From JBBDWZ01 sp050732575 (lineage in GTDB: Bacteria; Gemmatimonadota; Gemmatimonadetes; Longimicrobiales; RSA9): 26,702 bases of DNA. A program made the position numbers and the translations under genes. The stretch spans positions 1-26,702 of the forward strand of contig JBOHRF010000041.1 in assembly GCA_050732575.1 (NCBI GenBank), in the 5' to 3' direction. The notes under the pieces were generated by a model. It did no database searches and was not told where the DNA came from. It saw only the letters and a list, made by a program, of their open reading frames with translations. Of this stretch, positions 15,642 through 23,816 are shown one piece after another. The first letter of the stretch is position 1, and every line of letters begins with the position of its first letter.

Positions 15642-16967
15642 ATGACACGTAACATGGAAACGCGCGCGCCGAGACCGTTCATGCATCGTTCGGCGCTCCT
15701 GGCGGTGGCCGGCATGGTCACCATGGTGGCCTGTTCAAACTTGACGGACGTGGAGGCGCCCGACGTAGTGCAGCCGGATCAACTGGACAATATCCAGGGT
15801 GCAGAGGCCTACACGAATGCGGCGCTGGCCAGCATCTACGGGCCATATGTGACCTTTGCGTACAACAGCGGTTTGCTCTCGGACGAGTTCTTCCTGGCTA
15901 CAGCGTTCACGCAGTTTGCCGACATCGACTATCGCACGCAGTCACTGACCTTCACGGAGTACGGCCCCATTGCCATGCATCGCACCCGTACCCTCGCGAC
16001 ACTGGCCATTGAAGCGCGCCGGAAGTTCATCCCGACGCCACGGTCCCGGATCGGGCAGATGTTTGCCCTGAAAGGTCTGGTCGAGCTCTACCTGGGTGAA
16101 ACCAGCTGCAATGGAACACCACTCAGCGAAATCGAGAACTTCGAGCCGGTATACGGCGGACCGCTGAGCAGCGACAGCATGCTGAAACGCGCGCTCGCCG
16201 ATTTCGACTCGGCGCTGGTCCTGGCCGCGGACAGTCCGCGCGTGATGAACTACATTCGCGTGGCCAAAGGCCGCGCCCTCACCAATCTCGGGCGCTACAG
16301 CGAAGCGGCACTGGTAACGGCGCCCGTGCCGACCAATTACGTGTTCAATGCCGAGCTGACCACGGCCGTGGCCGGACAGAGCAATACCATCTGGCAGAAC
16401 ATGAACTCGGGCGGGATCACGGTGGCCGACCGCGAAGGTGGCAACGGCCTCAACTTCCGTACGGCCAACGACCCGCGTGTACCCACGTCGTTCGTGCGCA
16501 CGGGCACGGACGGCCTGACGCCCGTCCATCTGTTCTCCAGATACAACGGACTCGGCTCGGCCATCCCCATGATGACCGGTATCGAAGCACGGTTGATCGA
16601 AGCGGAAGCGGCATTGCAGGCCAACCGCAATGACACGAATCCCACGGGCACGGGCTGGCTGGGCATACTGAACACACTGCGCGCTGCGGCGATCGCGCCG
16701 GCCATGCCGGCGTTGGCCGATCCTGGCAGCTACAACGCACGCGTGGACCTGCTGTTCCGCGAACGCGCGTTCTGGCTGTACGCAACCGGCCATCGCCTGG
16801 GTGATCTGCGGCGCCTCCTGCGCAACTACAGTCGCACGCAGCAGAGCCTCTGGCCGGTGGGCGCCTACAAGGCAGGCCAGAACTATGGTGAAGATGTGGT
16901 TTTTATTATCACGCTGTCCGAGCAGTCGAATCCAAACGGCCGGACGTGCACGGATAAGAACCCGTAG
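15642..16967 (+). CDS. SusD/RagB-type outer-membrane substrate-binding lipoprotein
   Basis: The product is 441 residues. AAAGGAGG stands six bases before ATG 15642. The N-terminus has a hydrophobic AVAGMVTMVA ending in Cys31, a lipobox-like site with Met at -3. The mature protein should sit as a lid on the SusC channel. DVVQPDQLDNIQGAEAYTNA matches the start of SusD-like domains. TPR-like helices follow (IGQMFALKGLVELYLGETSC, ALADFDSALVLA, and a GRALTNLGRYSEAA repeat). The C-terminus has FRERAFWLYATGHRLGDLRR, the most conserved SusD element. It lies 16 bp after susC and 21 bp before the Asp-box propeller gene, in one operon. Ligand specificity cannot be read from the sequence. Confidence 0.93.
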   Translation: MTRNMETRAPRPFMHRSALLAVAGMVTMVACSNLTDVEAPDVVQPDQLDNIQGAEAYTNAALASIYGPYVTFAYNSGLLSDEFFLATAFTQFADIDYRTQSLTFTEYGPIAMHRTRTLATLAIEARRKFIPTPRSRIGQMFALKGLVELYLGETSCNGTPLSEIENFEPVYGGPLSSDSMLKRALADFDSALVLAADSPRVMNYIRVAKGRALTNLGRYSEAALVTAPVPTNYVFNAELTTAVAGQSNTIWQNMNSGGITVADREGGNGLNFRTANDPRVPTSFVRTGTDGLTPVHLFSRYNGLGSAIPMMTGIEARLIEAEAALQANRNDTNPTGTGWLGILNTLRAAAIAPAMPALADPGSYNARVDLLFRERAFWLYATGHRLGDLRRLLRNYSRTQQSLWPVGAYKAGQNYGEDVVFIITLSEQSNPNGRTCTDKNP

Positions 16968-16988
16968 CGTGACGACCAATGAGGCGCC

Positions 16989-18947
16989 ATGCTGCTACGT
17001 AACCTCGGAATGGCCCTGGCGCTGCTGCCTGCCCTGGCAAGCGCGCAGCGCGCCGATCTGCGCATTCAGGTCGGCCCCAACCACCGTGCTTCTGCGGCCG
17101 ATACGCTCAATCGCAATGAAGGCTGGATTGCGGCCAGCCTGACCAACCCGAAAGTACTGGTTGCGGTCTCGCACGCGGCAGCGACGCCGCCGGCGGGGCG
17201 GCGCTGCGCTACCATGGTATCGGCGGATGGTGGCAACCTCTGGCGCGAGGTCACGCTGCCCAGGCAGGATGACTGTTTCGATCCCATGGTCACGGCCGCG
17301 CCCGACGGCCGGCTCTACATCCTGCACACGGCCACGACGCAGCCCACGGCGCAAACTTCGACGACGGGCCAGCGCGCAGATGCGCCCGTGCGCGTGTTCA
17401 CCAGCAATGATGATGGCAAGACCTGGAGAGGTCCCGCGGACCTGCGCACTCCGTTGCGACCGGATCATCCGCGCCTGGCCGTGGACCAGAGTGACGGTGC
17501 GCAGCGCGGCCGCGTTTACGTGGCCTGGAACGAAGTCAGTGATGTGTTCATGCGCGACCGCTACCACATCTTCCTGCATTATTCGGACGATCACGGCGCA
17601 ACATTTTCAGAGCCGATCCTGCTGCAGACGGATTCGGGTGGCAAGCTGGTCACGACCGAGCCAATCGTGCTTTCCGATGGCACGCTGCTGGTCACGTATT
17701 ACCAGTACTTCCAGCCGCTTTCCAGCCGGAAGAACGAGAAGCAGCCGTTCTACATTCTGCGCTCGACCGATGGCGCAAAGACGTTCAACCCGCCCGAGAA
17801 GGTGCTGGAGGTGGGCAGTTCTGCGTGGCCTGAGCTGAAGGCAGATTTTCCATCCGCGTTCACGCTGCCCATCATCACGGCCGATCACTCGCGCACGAGC
17901 CAGTTCCGCGATCGACTGTATGTGGTCTGGGACGATGTGAGCAGCGGTGCATCCAACATCTGGCTGACCTGGTCAGCGGACAAAGGCAAAACCTGGTCGC
18001 CGCGCATACGTGTCAATGACAATGTGCGCGCGCCGCGCGACGGCCCCGCAGACTTCCGCATGACACCGGTGGTGGCCGTCAATCGCGCTGGCGTGGTGGG
18101 CGTGGCCTGGTACGATCGGCGCGAAGATGTGACGCGGCGCTGCTGGAAGAAATACTTTGCCGCATCGCTCGATGGCGGGCAGACGTTTTCGCGCAATGTG
18201 CCGGTGTCCAGCGCGCCCTCCTGCCCCAGCAAAGACACGGCGCCGCGCGTACTGGTCAAGAACGCCACGCCCGACTCGGTGCTGCCCTCGCCGGATTCAG
18301 TGGCGAAGCTGATTGCGGCACGCCGGTTCGGCGAGGCGGAGCAGATCAACCTGGCGTTGGAGCGCAGGGCGGCGGAACAGGGCATTCAGGGCGCGCAGCT
18401 GCGCGTCTCCTTCGATCGTGGGCGTAGTGTATGGCCCGGCCATTATACGGGGCTCACGGCCGACACGACCGGTGCTTTCCACGCGTTGTGGGCGGATCGA
18501 CGCAGCGGCTACCAGCAGATGTACAGTGCCCGCATCGATGTTACGACCAGTGCCGAGCCACAGCTGACAGCCCTGATCGATACCATCGTCACTGAACTGG
18601 TGCAGGTGATCGCGGCGCAGCCAAAGTACGATGAGGCCACGGGCACGAGCACGGTCGAGCTTCAGCTGCGGAATGTCTCCACGCAGACCGTATATGGCCC
18701 GCTGCGCGTGCGTCTGGCCCGGGTGATCTCCGGAGCGACCCACATTGCCAACGTGATCGACAACTCGGACACTCGTCAAAAAGCCGAAGGCACGAGCTGG
18801 GACTTCTCAACCTTGTTAGGCACACGCGCGCGTCTGGAGCCGGGCATGGTCAGCGAGGCCAAATCGGTGCTGATTCGCAGCAGACCGGAGCTCGGGCTCG
18901 ATGTAGTCGTTGCGTTCGAGGTGCTGGGTCGTTTGCGACGACAGTGA
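16989..18947 (+). CDS. Exported BNR/Asp-box six-bladed propeller (sialidase-like fold)
   Basis: The product is 652 residues with a signal peptide (MLLRNLGMALALLPALASAQ). Six Asp-box motifs (S-x-D-x-G-x-T-W) are evenly spaced: SADGGNLW (78), SNDDGKTW (139), SDDHGATF (199), STDGAKTF (259), SADKGKTW (329) and SLDGGQTF (393). Their 60-70-residue spacing marks a six-bladed propeller. A degenerate SFDRGRSVW follows further on, and after about residue 530 there is a beta-sandwich-like domain (ATGTSTVELQLRNVSTQTV). The fold is that of exo-alpha-sialidases, but no FRIP motif or clear arginine triad was found, so hydrolase activity is uncertain; a non-catalytic glycan binder is possible. GAGG precedes the start, and the position after SusD suggests it degrades or presents the imported substrate. 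Confidence 0.8.
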   Translation: MLLRNLGMALALLPALASAQRADLRIQVGPNHRASAADTLNRNEGWIAASLTNPKVLVAVSHAAATPPAGRRCATMVSADGGNLWREVTLPRQDDCFDPMVTAAPDGRLYILHTATTQPTAQTSTTGQRADAPVRVFTSNDDGKTWRGPADLRTPLRPDHPRLAVDQSDGAQRGRVYVAWNEVSDVFMRDRYHIFLHYSDDHGATFSEPILLQTDSGGKLVTTEPIVLSDGTLLVTYYQYFQPLSSRKNEKQPFYILRSTDGAKTFNPPEKVLEVGSSAWPELKADFPSAFTLPIITADHSRTSQFRDRLYVVWDDVSSGASNIWLTWSADKGKTWSPRIRVNDNVRAPRDGPADFRMTPVVAVNRAGVVGVAWYDRREDVTRRCWKKYFAASLDGGQTFSRNVPVSSAPSCPSKDTAPRVLVKNATPDSVLPSPDSVAKLIAARRFGEAEQINLALERRAAEQGIQGAQLRVSFDRGRSVWPGHYTGLTADTTGAFHALWADRRSGYQQMYSARIDVTTSAEPQLTALIDTIVTELVQVIAAQPKYDEATGTSTVELQLRNVSTQTVYGPLRVRLARVISGATHIANVIDNSDTRQKAEGTSWDFSTLLGTRARLEPGMVSEAKSVLIRSRPELGLDVVVAFEVLGRLRRQ

Positions 18948-18963
18948 ACAGATTGAGGTATCC

Positions 18964-19539
18964 GTGCGATTGATAATCGTTGCTATCGGCGCGTGCGCCG
19001 TCCTTAGTGGCGCGACGGCGCAATCAGCGCCACGTGTGGTGTTGCGCACGGAATTGGGTGAAATCGAGATCGAAATCGACAGTGCGCACGCCCCCGTGAC
19101 CGCGGCCAACTTCCTGCGCTATGTGGATGGCGGATTCTATCAAGGTGGCCGTTTCCATCGCACGGTGCGGGATGACAACCAGCCCAATGACAGCATTCGC
19201 ATTGCGGTCGTCCAGGCCAGCATCAACTCGGCCCGCTCGCGCGAGCAGTTTCCCCGCCTGGCGCTGGAGCGCACATCCGTGACCGGCCTGCGCCATCGCG
19301 ATGGCACGATCTCCATGGCGCGTGGCGGGCCCGATACGGCGACTTCCAGCTTCTTCATCTGTATTGGCGATCAACCTTCTCTGGACTTCGGCGGTCGCCG
19401 CAACCCGGACGGCCAGGGCTTTGCCGCGTTTGGGCGCGTTGTGCGCGGCATGGATGTCGTGCGCAAGATTCAGTCGGGCACAGCAAACGGGCAGACGCTC
19501 ACAACGCCCGTGGTCATTCTCGAAGCGGTACGGGAGTAA
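18964..19539 (+). CDS. Cyclophilin-type peptidyl-prolyl isomerase, exported
   Basis: The product is 191 residues, starting at GTG 18964 with TTGAGGTA just upstream; the in-frame ATG at 18910 lies inside the previous gene and is less likely. The first 20 residues form a signal peptide (LIIVAIGACAVLSGATAQ-S). The cyclophilin domain has FHRTV with Arg66 (CypA Arg55), Gln84 in VVQASIN, MAR (118-120) and SSFFICIGDQPSLDF (128-142). Ser129 replaces CypA Gln111, and there is an insertion-rich loop (DDNQPNDSIRI). It should isomerise prolyl bonds in the periplasm. It is the last gene of the susC operon, 16 bp after the propeller gene, and probably assists folding of the operon's exported products. Confidence 0.9.
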   Translation: MRLIIVAIGACAVLSGATAQSAPRVVLRTELGEIEIEIDSAHAPVTAANFLRYVDGGFYQGGRFHRTVRDDNQPNDSIRIAVVQASINSARSREQFPRLALERTSVTGLRHRDGTISMARGGPDTATSSFFICIGDQPSLDFGGRRNPDGQGFAAFGRVVRGMDVVRKIQSGTANGQTLTTPVVILEAVRE

Positions 19540-19796
19540 CCTCAATCCTTTCGTCGCTGGGCAGGCCCCAACAAGGTAGCGTTGTACGGCATTCTTCGCG
19601 CCGGAAGTCCGAGCCCTGCGTCTTATGTATTCAGTCCGTGGCCCAATGTGACTGGCGAGCTTGGACGAATCTGGCTGGCACTGAGCGGGACGCGGCGGAT
19701 TGGGCGGTTGGAGCTGACGCGGTAGCATTGTAACTGGACAGTCAATCGATCGGCCTCACATCTTACCTTCGGTTCTCCCCCCTTTCAGGTTGATCG

Positions 19797-20644
19797 ATGC
19801 TCAAACGCGCGGCGACGGCTCTGCTGGCCAGCTCTGTGGCTTTTGCGTCGGGCATAGCTGCACAGCAAAAACCGCAGAGCACAGTGTTGCCGGTTCTGAC
19901 CGTGCGTAAGAGTGCGGATGGGCGCCCGGAAGTGTTGGCTGCGCCGAGTCGGGCTCCGGTGAAGATCGATGGTCTGCTGGATGACGAGGTCTGGGCGCAG
20001 GCCCAGGTATTCGGCGGATTCACGCAGAGCGAGCCGCTCGAGGGCCAACCGGCCAGCTATGCCACCGAAGTGCGCGTGGCGTACGACGCGGAGAACCTGT
20101 ACGTAGCCGCGTACTGCCGTGATGGCGGTCAGCGTGTGGTCAACGATATCCGCAAGGACTTCAGGCCGGACGATCAGGACACGTTTGAGCTGATCCTCGA
20201 TACGTTTGCCGACCGGCGCAACGGCTACGCATTCATCACGAATCCGGAGGGTGCCAGAACCGACCAGCAGATTGCCAACGAAGGACGAGAGGTCAACGCG
20301 AGTTGGGACGCCATCTGGTCGGTGAAAACGGCGCGCGTGCCGGACGGCTGGACGGTCGAGATGGCGATTCCTTTCCGATCGTTGCGATTTGCGCCTGGCG
20401 CGACCACGTGGGGCATCAACTTCAGTCGCCGGTTGCGTTCAGCAAGGGCATGTTCCTGGACGCGCTACTGCAGTTCGATCCGCGCCAGGAGCAGCTCAAC
20501 GCCAATGTGCGGTTCAACCTCATCCACCACCCACTCAGCGACCTCTATATCGTCTACAATGAGGCGCGCGTGATCGACCCCACCGATCCGCGCCCGACCG
20601 GTCGGAGCATCATAGTCAAGGTCACGCAAACGCTGGCCTTCTGA
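19797..20644 (+). pseudogene. DUF5916 / CBM9-like protein, internally deleted and frameshifted
   Basis: The gene starts well (ATG 19797, AGGT upstream, signal peptide ending ASGIAAQ). It encodes the N-terminal CBM9-like sandwich of DUF5916 proteins: KIDGLLDDEVWAQAQVFGGF, YDAENLYVAAYCRD, FELILDTFADRRNGYAF, GWTVEMAIPFRSLRF and WGINFSRR. Family members are usually around 750 residues, with a large C-terminal beta-barrel-like part. Here the sequence jumps at about 20427-20437. After a frame change it continues with AFSKGMFLDALLQFDPRQEQ, LNANVRFNLIHHPLSDLYIV and a VTQTLAF end at TGA 20642-20644, which is the normal C-terminus. About 450 residues are missing. Translation in the original frame would end at 20573 with a nonsense Ser/Arg-rich tail. 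Such proteins are probably outer-membrane or cell-surface; function unknown. Confidence 0.88.
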
Positions 20645-20839
20645 TCGATCGAAACTGTAACATTCCTTCACACCGGCCGAAGCCGGCGCGCATGGACTTT
20701 CTCTGCAGGGTCTTGTGCCGCGCGCACCAACAACGAATGATATCCCGCCGTCGCAGCACCTGCCTTGCGCATTAGCGGGCTCCGCGCAAAGCCCGCCGAC
20801 CTACCCACAATCCGCGTCCCACACCCCAAAGGAGGGTCC

Positions 20840-22417
20840 ATGAGACTCCGACTCCTTCGTATGTTGGGCGTAGTATCGGCAACCGCGTTCCTGGTCGGCT
20901 GCGTCGATGACGAGCCGTTGGCGCCGGTAGCCGAGTCCACGAATGAGAACCCGGATGCACCGGTCGTTCTCAGTTCGGCCAGGCCAGGCGAGGAAATACC
21001 CAACCGCTACATCGTCATGTTCCGCAAGGACATCAAGGATGCGCCCATCCTGGCGCGCGCGCTGGCGCGGCTGCACGGTGGCACGGTGCACCACACGTAC
21101 AGCCGCGCGGTCCGGGGGTTTGCCGCCACGCTGTCACCGCGGGTGGTCGAGATTCTGCAGCGGCATCCGAGCATCGTCCTGATCGAGCCGGATCGCGTGG
21201 TCACGGTCGATGCCACCCAGACCAACGCGACTTGGGGCCTGGATCGCATCGACCAGCGCGACTTGCCACTCAGCACGACCTACACGTACACGCCCACGGG
21301 CGCGGGTGTACGCGCCTACATCATCGACACCGGCATACGGACCTCGCACTCGGAGTTTGGCGGGCGCGCATCCATCGGATTTGATGCACTGGGCGGTAAC
21401 GGTCAGGACTGCAACGGCCACGGCACGCACGTGGCCGGGACTGTTGCAGGTACGGTGTACGGCGCAGCGAAAGACGCGACCCCCATCGCGGTGCGCGTAT
21501 TGAACTGTCAGGGCTCGGGCTCGACCGCCGGTGTGATTGCGGGCGTCGATTGGGTAACCGCTAACCACACCAAGCCGGCAGTGGCCAACATGTCATTGGG
21601 TGGCGGCGCTTCCAGTACGCTGGACAATGCCGTCAGAAACTCGGTGGCGGCTGGAGTGACCTACGCGATTGCGGCGGGCAACAGCAACGCCAACGCGTGC
21701 AACTCATCGCCGGCGCGCGTGACGCAGGCGCTCACGGTGGGCGCCACCACACAGGCCGACGCGCGCGCATCGTTCTCCAATTTCGGCACCTGTCTGGACC
21801 TGTTTGCGCCGGGCGTGGGCATCACGTCGGCCTGGCTCACGAACGATGCGGCGACCAACACCATCAGCGGCACATCAATGGCCGCACCGCACGTGGCCGG
21901 CGTGGCCGCGCTCTTCCTGCAGGGCAACCCGACGGCCACGGCCGCCGCGGTGGGTAGTGCCATTACCAGCTCGGCCACAGCAGGCCGCGTCACAGGCGCG
22001 GGCACGGGCTCGCCCAACCTGCTGCTGTTTTCGCAGGTCACGGGCGGGGGCGGCGGACCGCCGCCGCCACCACCACCACCACCGCCACCACCGCCGCCCG
22101 GCGCGCCGCCCTGCACCATCTGCGAACACTTCACGGGCACGCTGACTGGCACGGGTGACTTCGACTATCACCCGAACGGTACGTATTACTTCAGCGCCGC
22201 AGGCACACACAATGGCTGGCTGCGTGGTCCGGTGAATGTCGATTTCGATCTGTTCCTGGAGCGCTGGTTCTTCTTCACCTGGCTGCCGGTCGCAGCATCG
22301 ACCAGCGTCAGCTCCGAGGAATCGATCTCGTACAACGGCTCGACCGGCTACTATCGCTGGCGCGTCGATTCGTTCTCGGGCAGTGGCGCGTATGATTTTT
22401 GGTTGAAGAGACCTTGA
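20840..22417 (+). CDS. S8 (proteinase K-like) serine protease, lipoprotein with poly-Pro linker
   Basis: The product is 525 residues; AAAGGAGG precedes ATG 20840. A lipobox (FLVG-Cys21) makes it a lipoprotein. Residues about 53-124 are an I9 propeptide/inhibitor (NRYIVMFRKDI, RGFAATLSPRVVEILQRHPS). The protease domain follows with Asp163 (YIIDTGI), His194 (GHGTHVAGT), oxyanion Asn281 (AAGN) and Ser346 (GTSMAAPHVAG). A Gly run and 14 consecutive prolines (407-420) separate it from a ~95-residue C-terminal beta domain (FTGTLTGTGDFDYHPNGTYY to YDFWLKRP). That domain resembles pre-peptidase C-terminal (PPC) domains, which often bind substrate or are processed off. It is likely a surface-exposed scavenging protease. 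It is convergent with the next gene, with a hairpin between them. Confidence 0.93.
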   Translation: MRLRLLRMLGVVSATAFLVGCVDDEPLAPVAESTNENPDAPVVLSSARPGEEIPNRYIVMFRKDIKDAPILARALARLHGGTVHHTYSRAVRGFAATLSPRVVEILQRHPSIVLIEPDRVVTVDATQTNATWGLDRIDQRDLPLSTTYTYTPTGAGVRAYIIDTGIRTSHSEFGGRASIGFDALGGNGQDCNGHGTHVAGTVAGTVYGAAKDATPIAVRVLNCQGSGSTAGVIAGVDWVTANHTKPAVANMSLGGGASSTLDNAVRNSVAAGVTYAIAAGNSNANACNSSPARVTQALTVGATTQADARASFSNFGTCLDLFAPGVGITSAWLTNDAATNTISGTSMAAPHVAGVAALFLQGNPTATAAAVGSAITSSATAGRVTGAGTGSPNLLLFSQVTGGGGGPPPPPPPPPPPPPPGAPPCTICEHFTGTLTGTGDFDYHPNGTYYFSAAGTHNGWLRGPVNVDFDLFLERWFFFTWLPVAASTSVSSEESISYNGSTGYYRWRVDSFSGSGAYDFWLKRP

Positions 22418-22484
22418 ACGGAAACGGATTGAGGTGACGGTGAAGATTCCCTCTTCACCGTCACCGTTAGTCTGTTAGTCCGTT
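22417..22484. terminator. Bidirectional hairpin terminator between convergent genes
   Basis: A perfect 14-bp stem, GGTGACGGTGAAGA (22433-22446) with its complement at 22452-22465, has a 5-nt loop. Looser outer pairing (AACGGA at 22417 with TCCGTT at 22479) extends it. It begins at the stop codon of the protease and ends just before the stop of the minus-strand gene, so it can serve both. Confidence 0.85.
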
Positions 22485-23710
22485 CCCCTGCGCCGCGCCG
22501 TAATCAATACCGCTATCTCATCGGGCCTAGGATTGATGAAGTCGAGCCGCACGCGACCGTCCGAAGTCTCGGACACGGCGGCAGGAATCGAGCTGTTGGT
22601 CAGCATCCAGCCGGCGGGCAATACGACGGCATTGGCCGGCCGACCGAAGCTGCGATCCCACAACAGCTCATCACCCACCTGCTTGTAGCGCGCCGTGTCG
22701 GTGTAGGTCTCGAACATGCGGATGCGCACGGATTCGCCGGTCTTGACCGCTGGGAAATGGAAGACCACGACTTCGGTCTGGGGCGTGACATCCCGTACAT
22801 CCAGGTTGGCCTTCGTGATGGCATCACCCTTCAGGACCTCCCACTTCAATTCCTCGCCCGTATCCAGGTTGCGCGCCGATGGCCTGGTCACGGTGCTGCC
22901 CGCACGCACGATGTTGAGATAGCGACTGGTACCCACGCGCAACTCTGTGTAGTCGTGATACAGGTCGAACGCGTGCGTCTCGGGCGGCTGCAGGAAGTAC
23001 ACGATCTCACGATTCTGATGGGCGCGTTCATCCAGTCGCGAACCCAGAGTTGGCTGCGCACTCGTGGCCGCACTGGCCGTGGTCATGGCTGCGGATGGGC
23101 GCGCGCGCAACATGAGCGGCGCCTCCGCAGGTGAGTTGTTCCAGAAGCTGATGCCGATGCGGCCGTCGGCTTCTTGTAAGACTTGCGCCGGGAAGTTGCA
23201 AGAGACCAGCTCGTAGCCTTTGGGCAAGACCACGGCGTTACGCTTGATGCCGAGCGAGCGGTTGAAGACAATGAGGTTGCCCTGCGTGTAGTAGCTGGCG
23301 GCATCCTCATAGGTCTTGTCGATGAGCACGCGCGCCTCACCGCCATTGGCCGCCACAGGCCGTGCCAGCTTCACACGAATGTACGTCTGTGTGGAATCGC
23401 CGCCGCGTACGCCGCCGGCGCGCGCCACCGCATGACCCACCACATCGAACTCGAGCGGCTTGCCCGTGGCCCGGTCGTGCACGTGCTCATCGGTCGCGAT
23501 GCTGCCCTTGCGGATGGGATTGAAATAGTGCGTCGCCCCGGCGGTCGTCGCCGTGACCTCGTACAGGATGCGGAACTTGCCCGAGCCCGGCGCCAGCAGC
23601 TCGTAGCGCGTGTAGGCATCGGCCTCGGTTTGGGGCACGGGTGGCGTTTGCGCGCCGAGCAGAGCAGGCACCAGCAGCGCCCAGGCGAGGGCAGGGCTGA
23701 GTCTTGGCAT
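22475..23710 (-). CDS. Exported protein of unknown function with two tandem homologous domains
   Basis: The product is 411 residues with a signal peptide (LAWALLVPALLGAQ). The family is not recognised. The mature protein consists of two copies of one ~165-residue domain, about 36-203 and 238-406. Matching positions include ATHYFNPIRKGSIAT against TSRYLNIVRAGSTVT, VLIDKTYEDAASYY against IRMFETYTDTARYK, and NRSLGIKRNAVVLPKGYELV against DRSFGRPANAVVLPAGWMLT. Each copy ends in A-D-G-R-I-G-I-S-F or S-D-G-R-V-R-L-D-F plus an ARxRP/ARRR end. The composition is beta-strand-rich, suggesting two beta-sandwich domains. No catalytic motif was seen. It is monocistronic and convergent with the protease; the ribosome binding site is weak. 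Confidence 0.85.
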   Translation of the reverse strand: MPRLSPALAWALLVPALLGAQTPPVPQTEADAYTRYELLAPGSGKFRILYEVTATTAGATHYFNPIRKGSIATDEHVHDRATGKPLEFDVVGHAVARAGGVRGGDSTQTYIRVKLARPVAANGGEARVLIDKTYEDAASYYTQGNLIVFNRSLGIKRNAVVLPKGYELVSCNFPAQVLQEADGRIGISFWNNSPAEAPLMLRARPSAAMTTASAATSAQPTLGSRLDERAHQNREIVYFLQPPETHAFDLYHDYTELRVGTSRYLNIVRAGSTVTRPSARNLDTGEELKWEVLKGDAITKANLDVRDVTPQTEVVVFHFPAVKTGESVRIRMFETYTDTARYKQVGDELLWDRSFGRPANAVVLPAGWMLTNSSIPAAVSETSDGRVRLDFINPRPDEIAVLITARRRGTD

Positions 23711-23816
23711 GGGTGAGCCATCCGGTCAGGAATCGTGTTTCCGGAAACCTAGCATGCTGTAGTGGCGCGGAAAACGACTCCGTTCTCGGCAGTTAGAATG
23801 CCCGCCTTCAGTTGAG

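Noticed and set aside
19540..19725. Open frame continuing in phase for about 60 codons after the cyclophilin stop codon
   Set aside because: No similarity to the cyclophilin C-terminus or another family was recognised and the cyclophilin domain is already complete. Chance openness in GC-rich DNA is the simpler reading.
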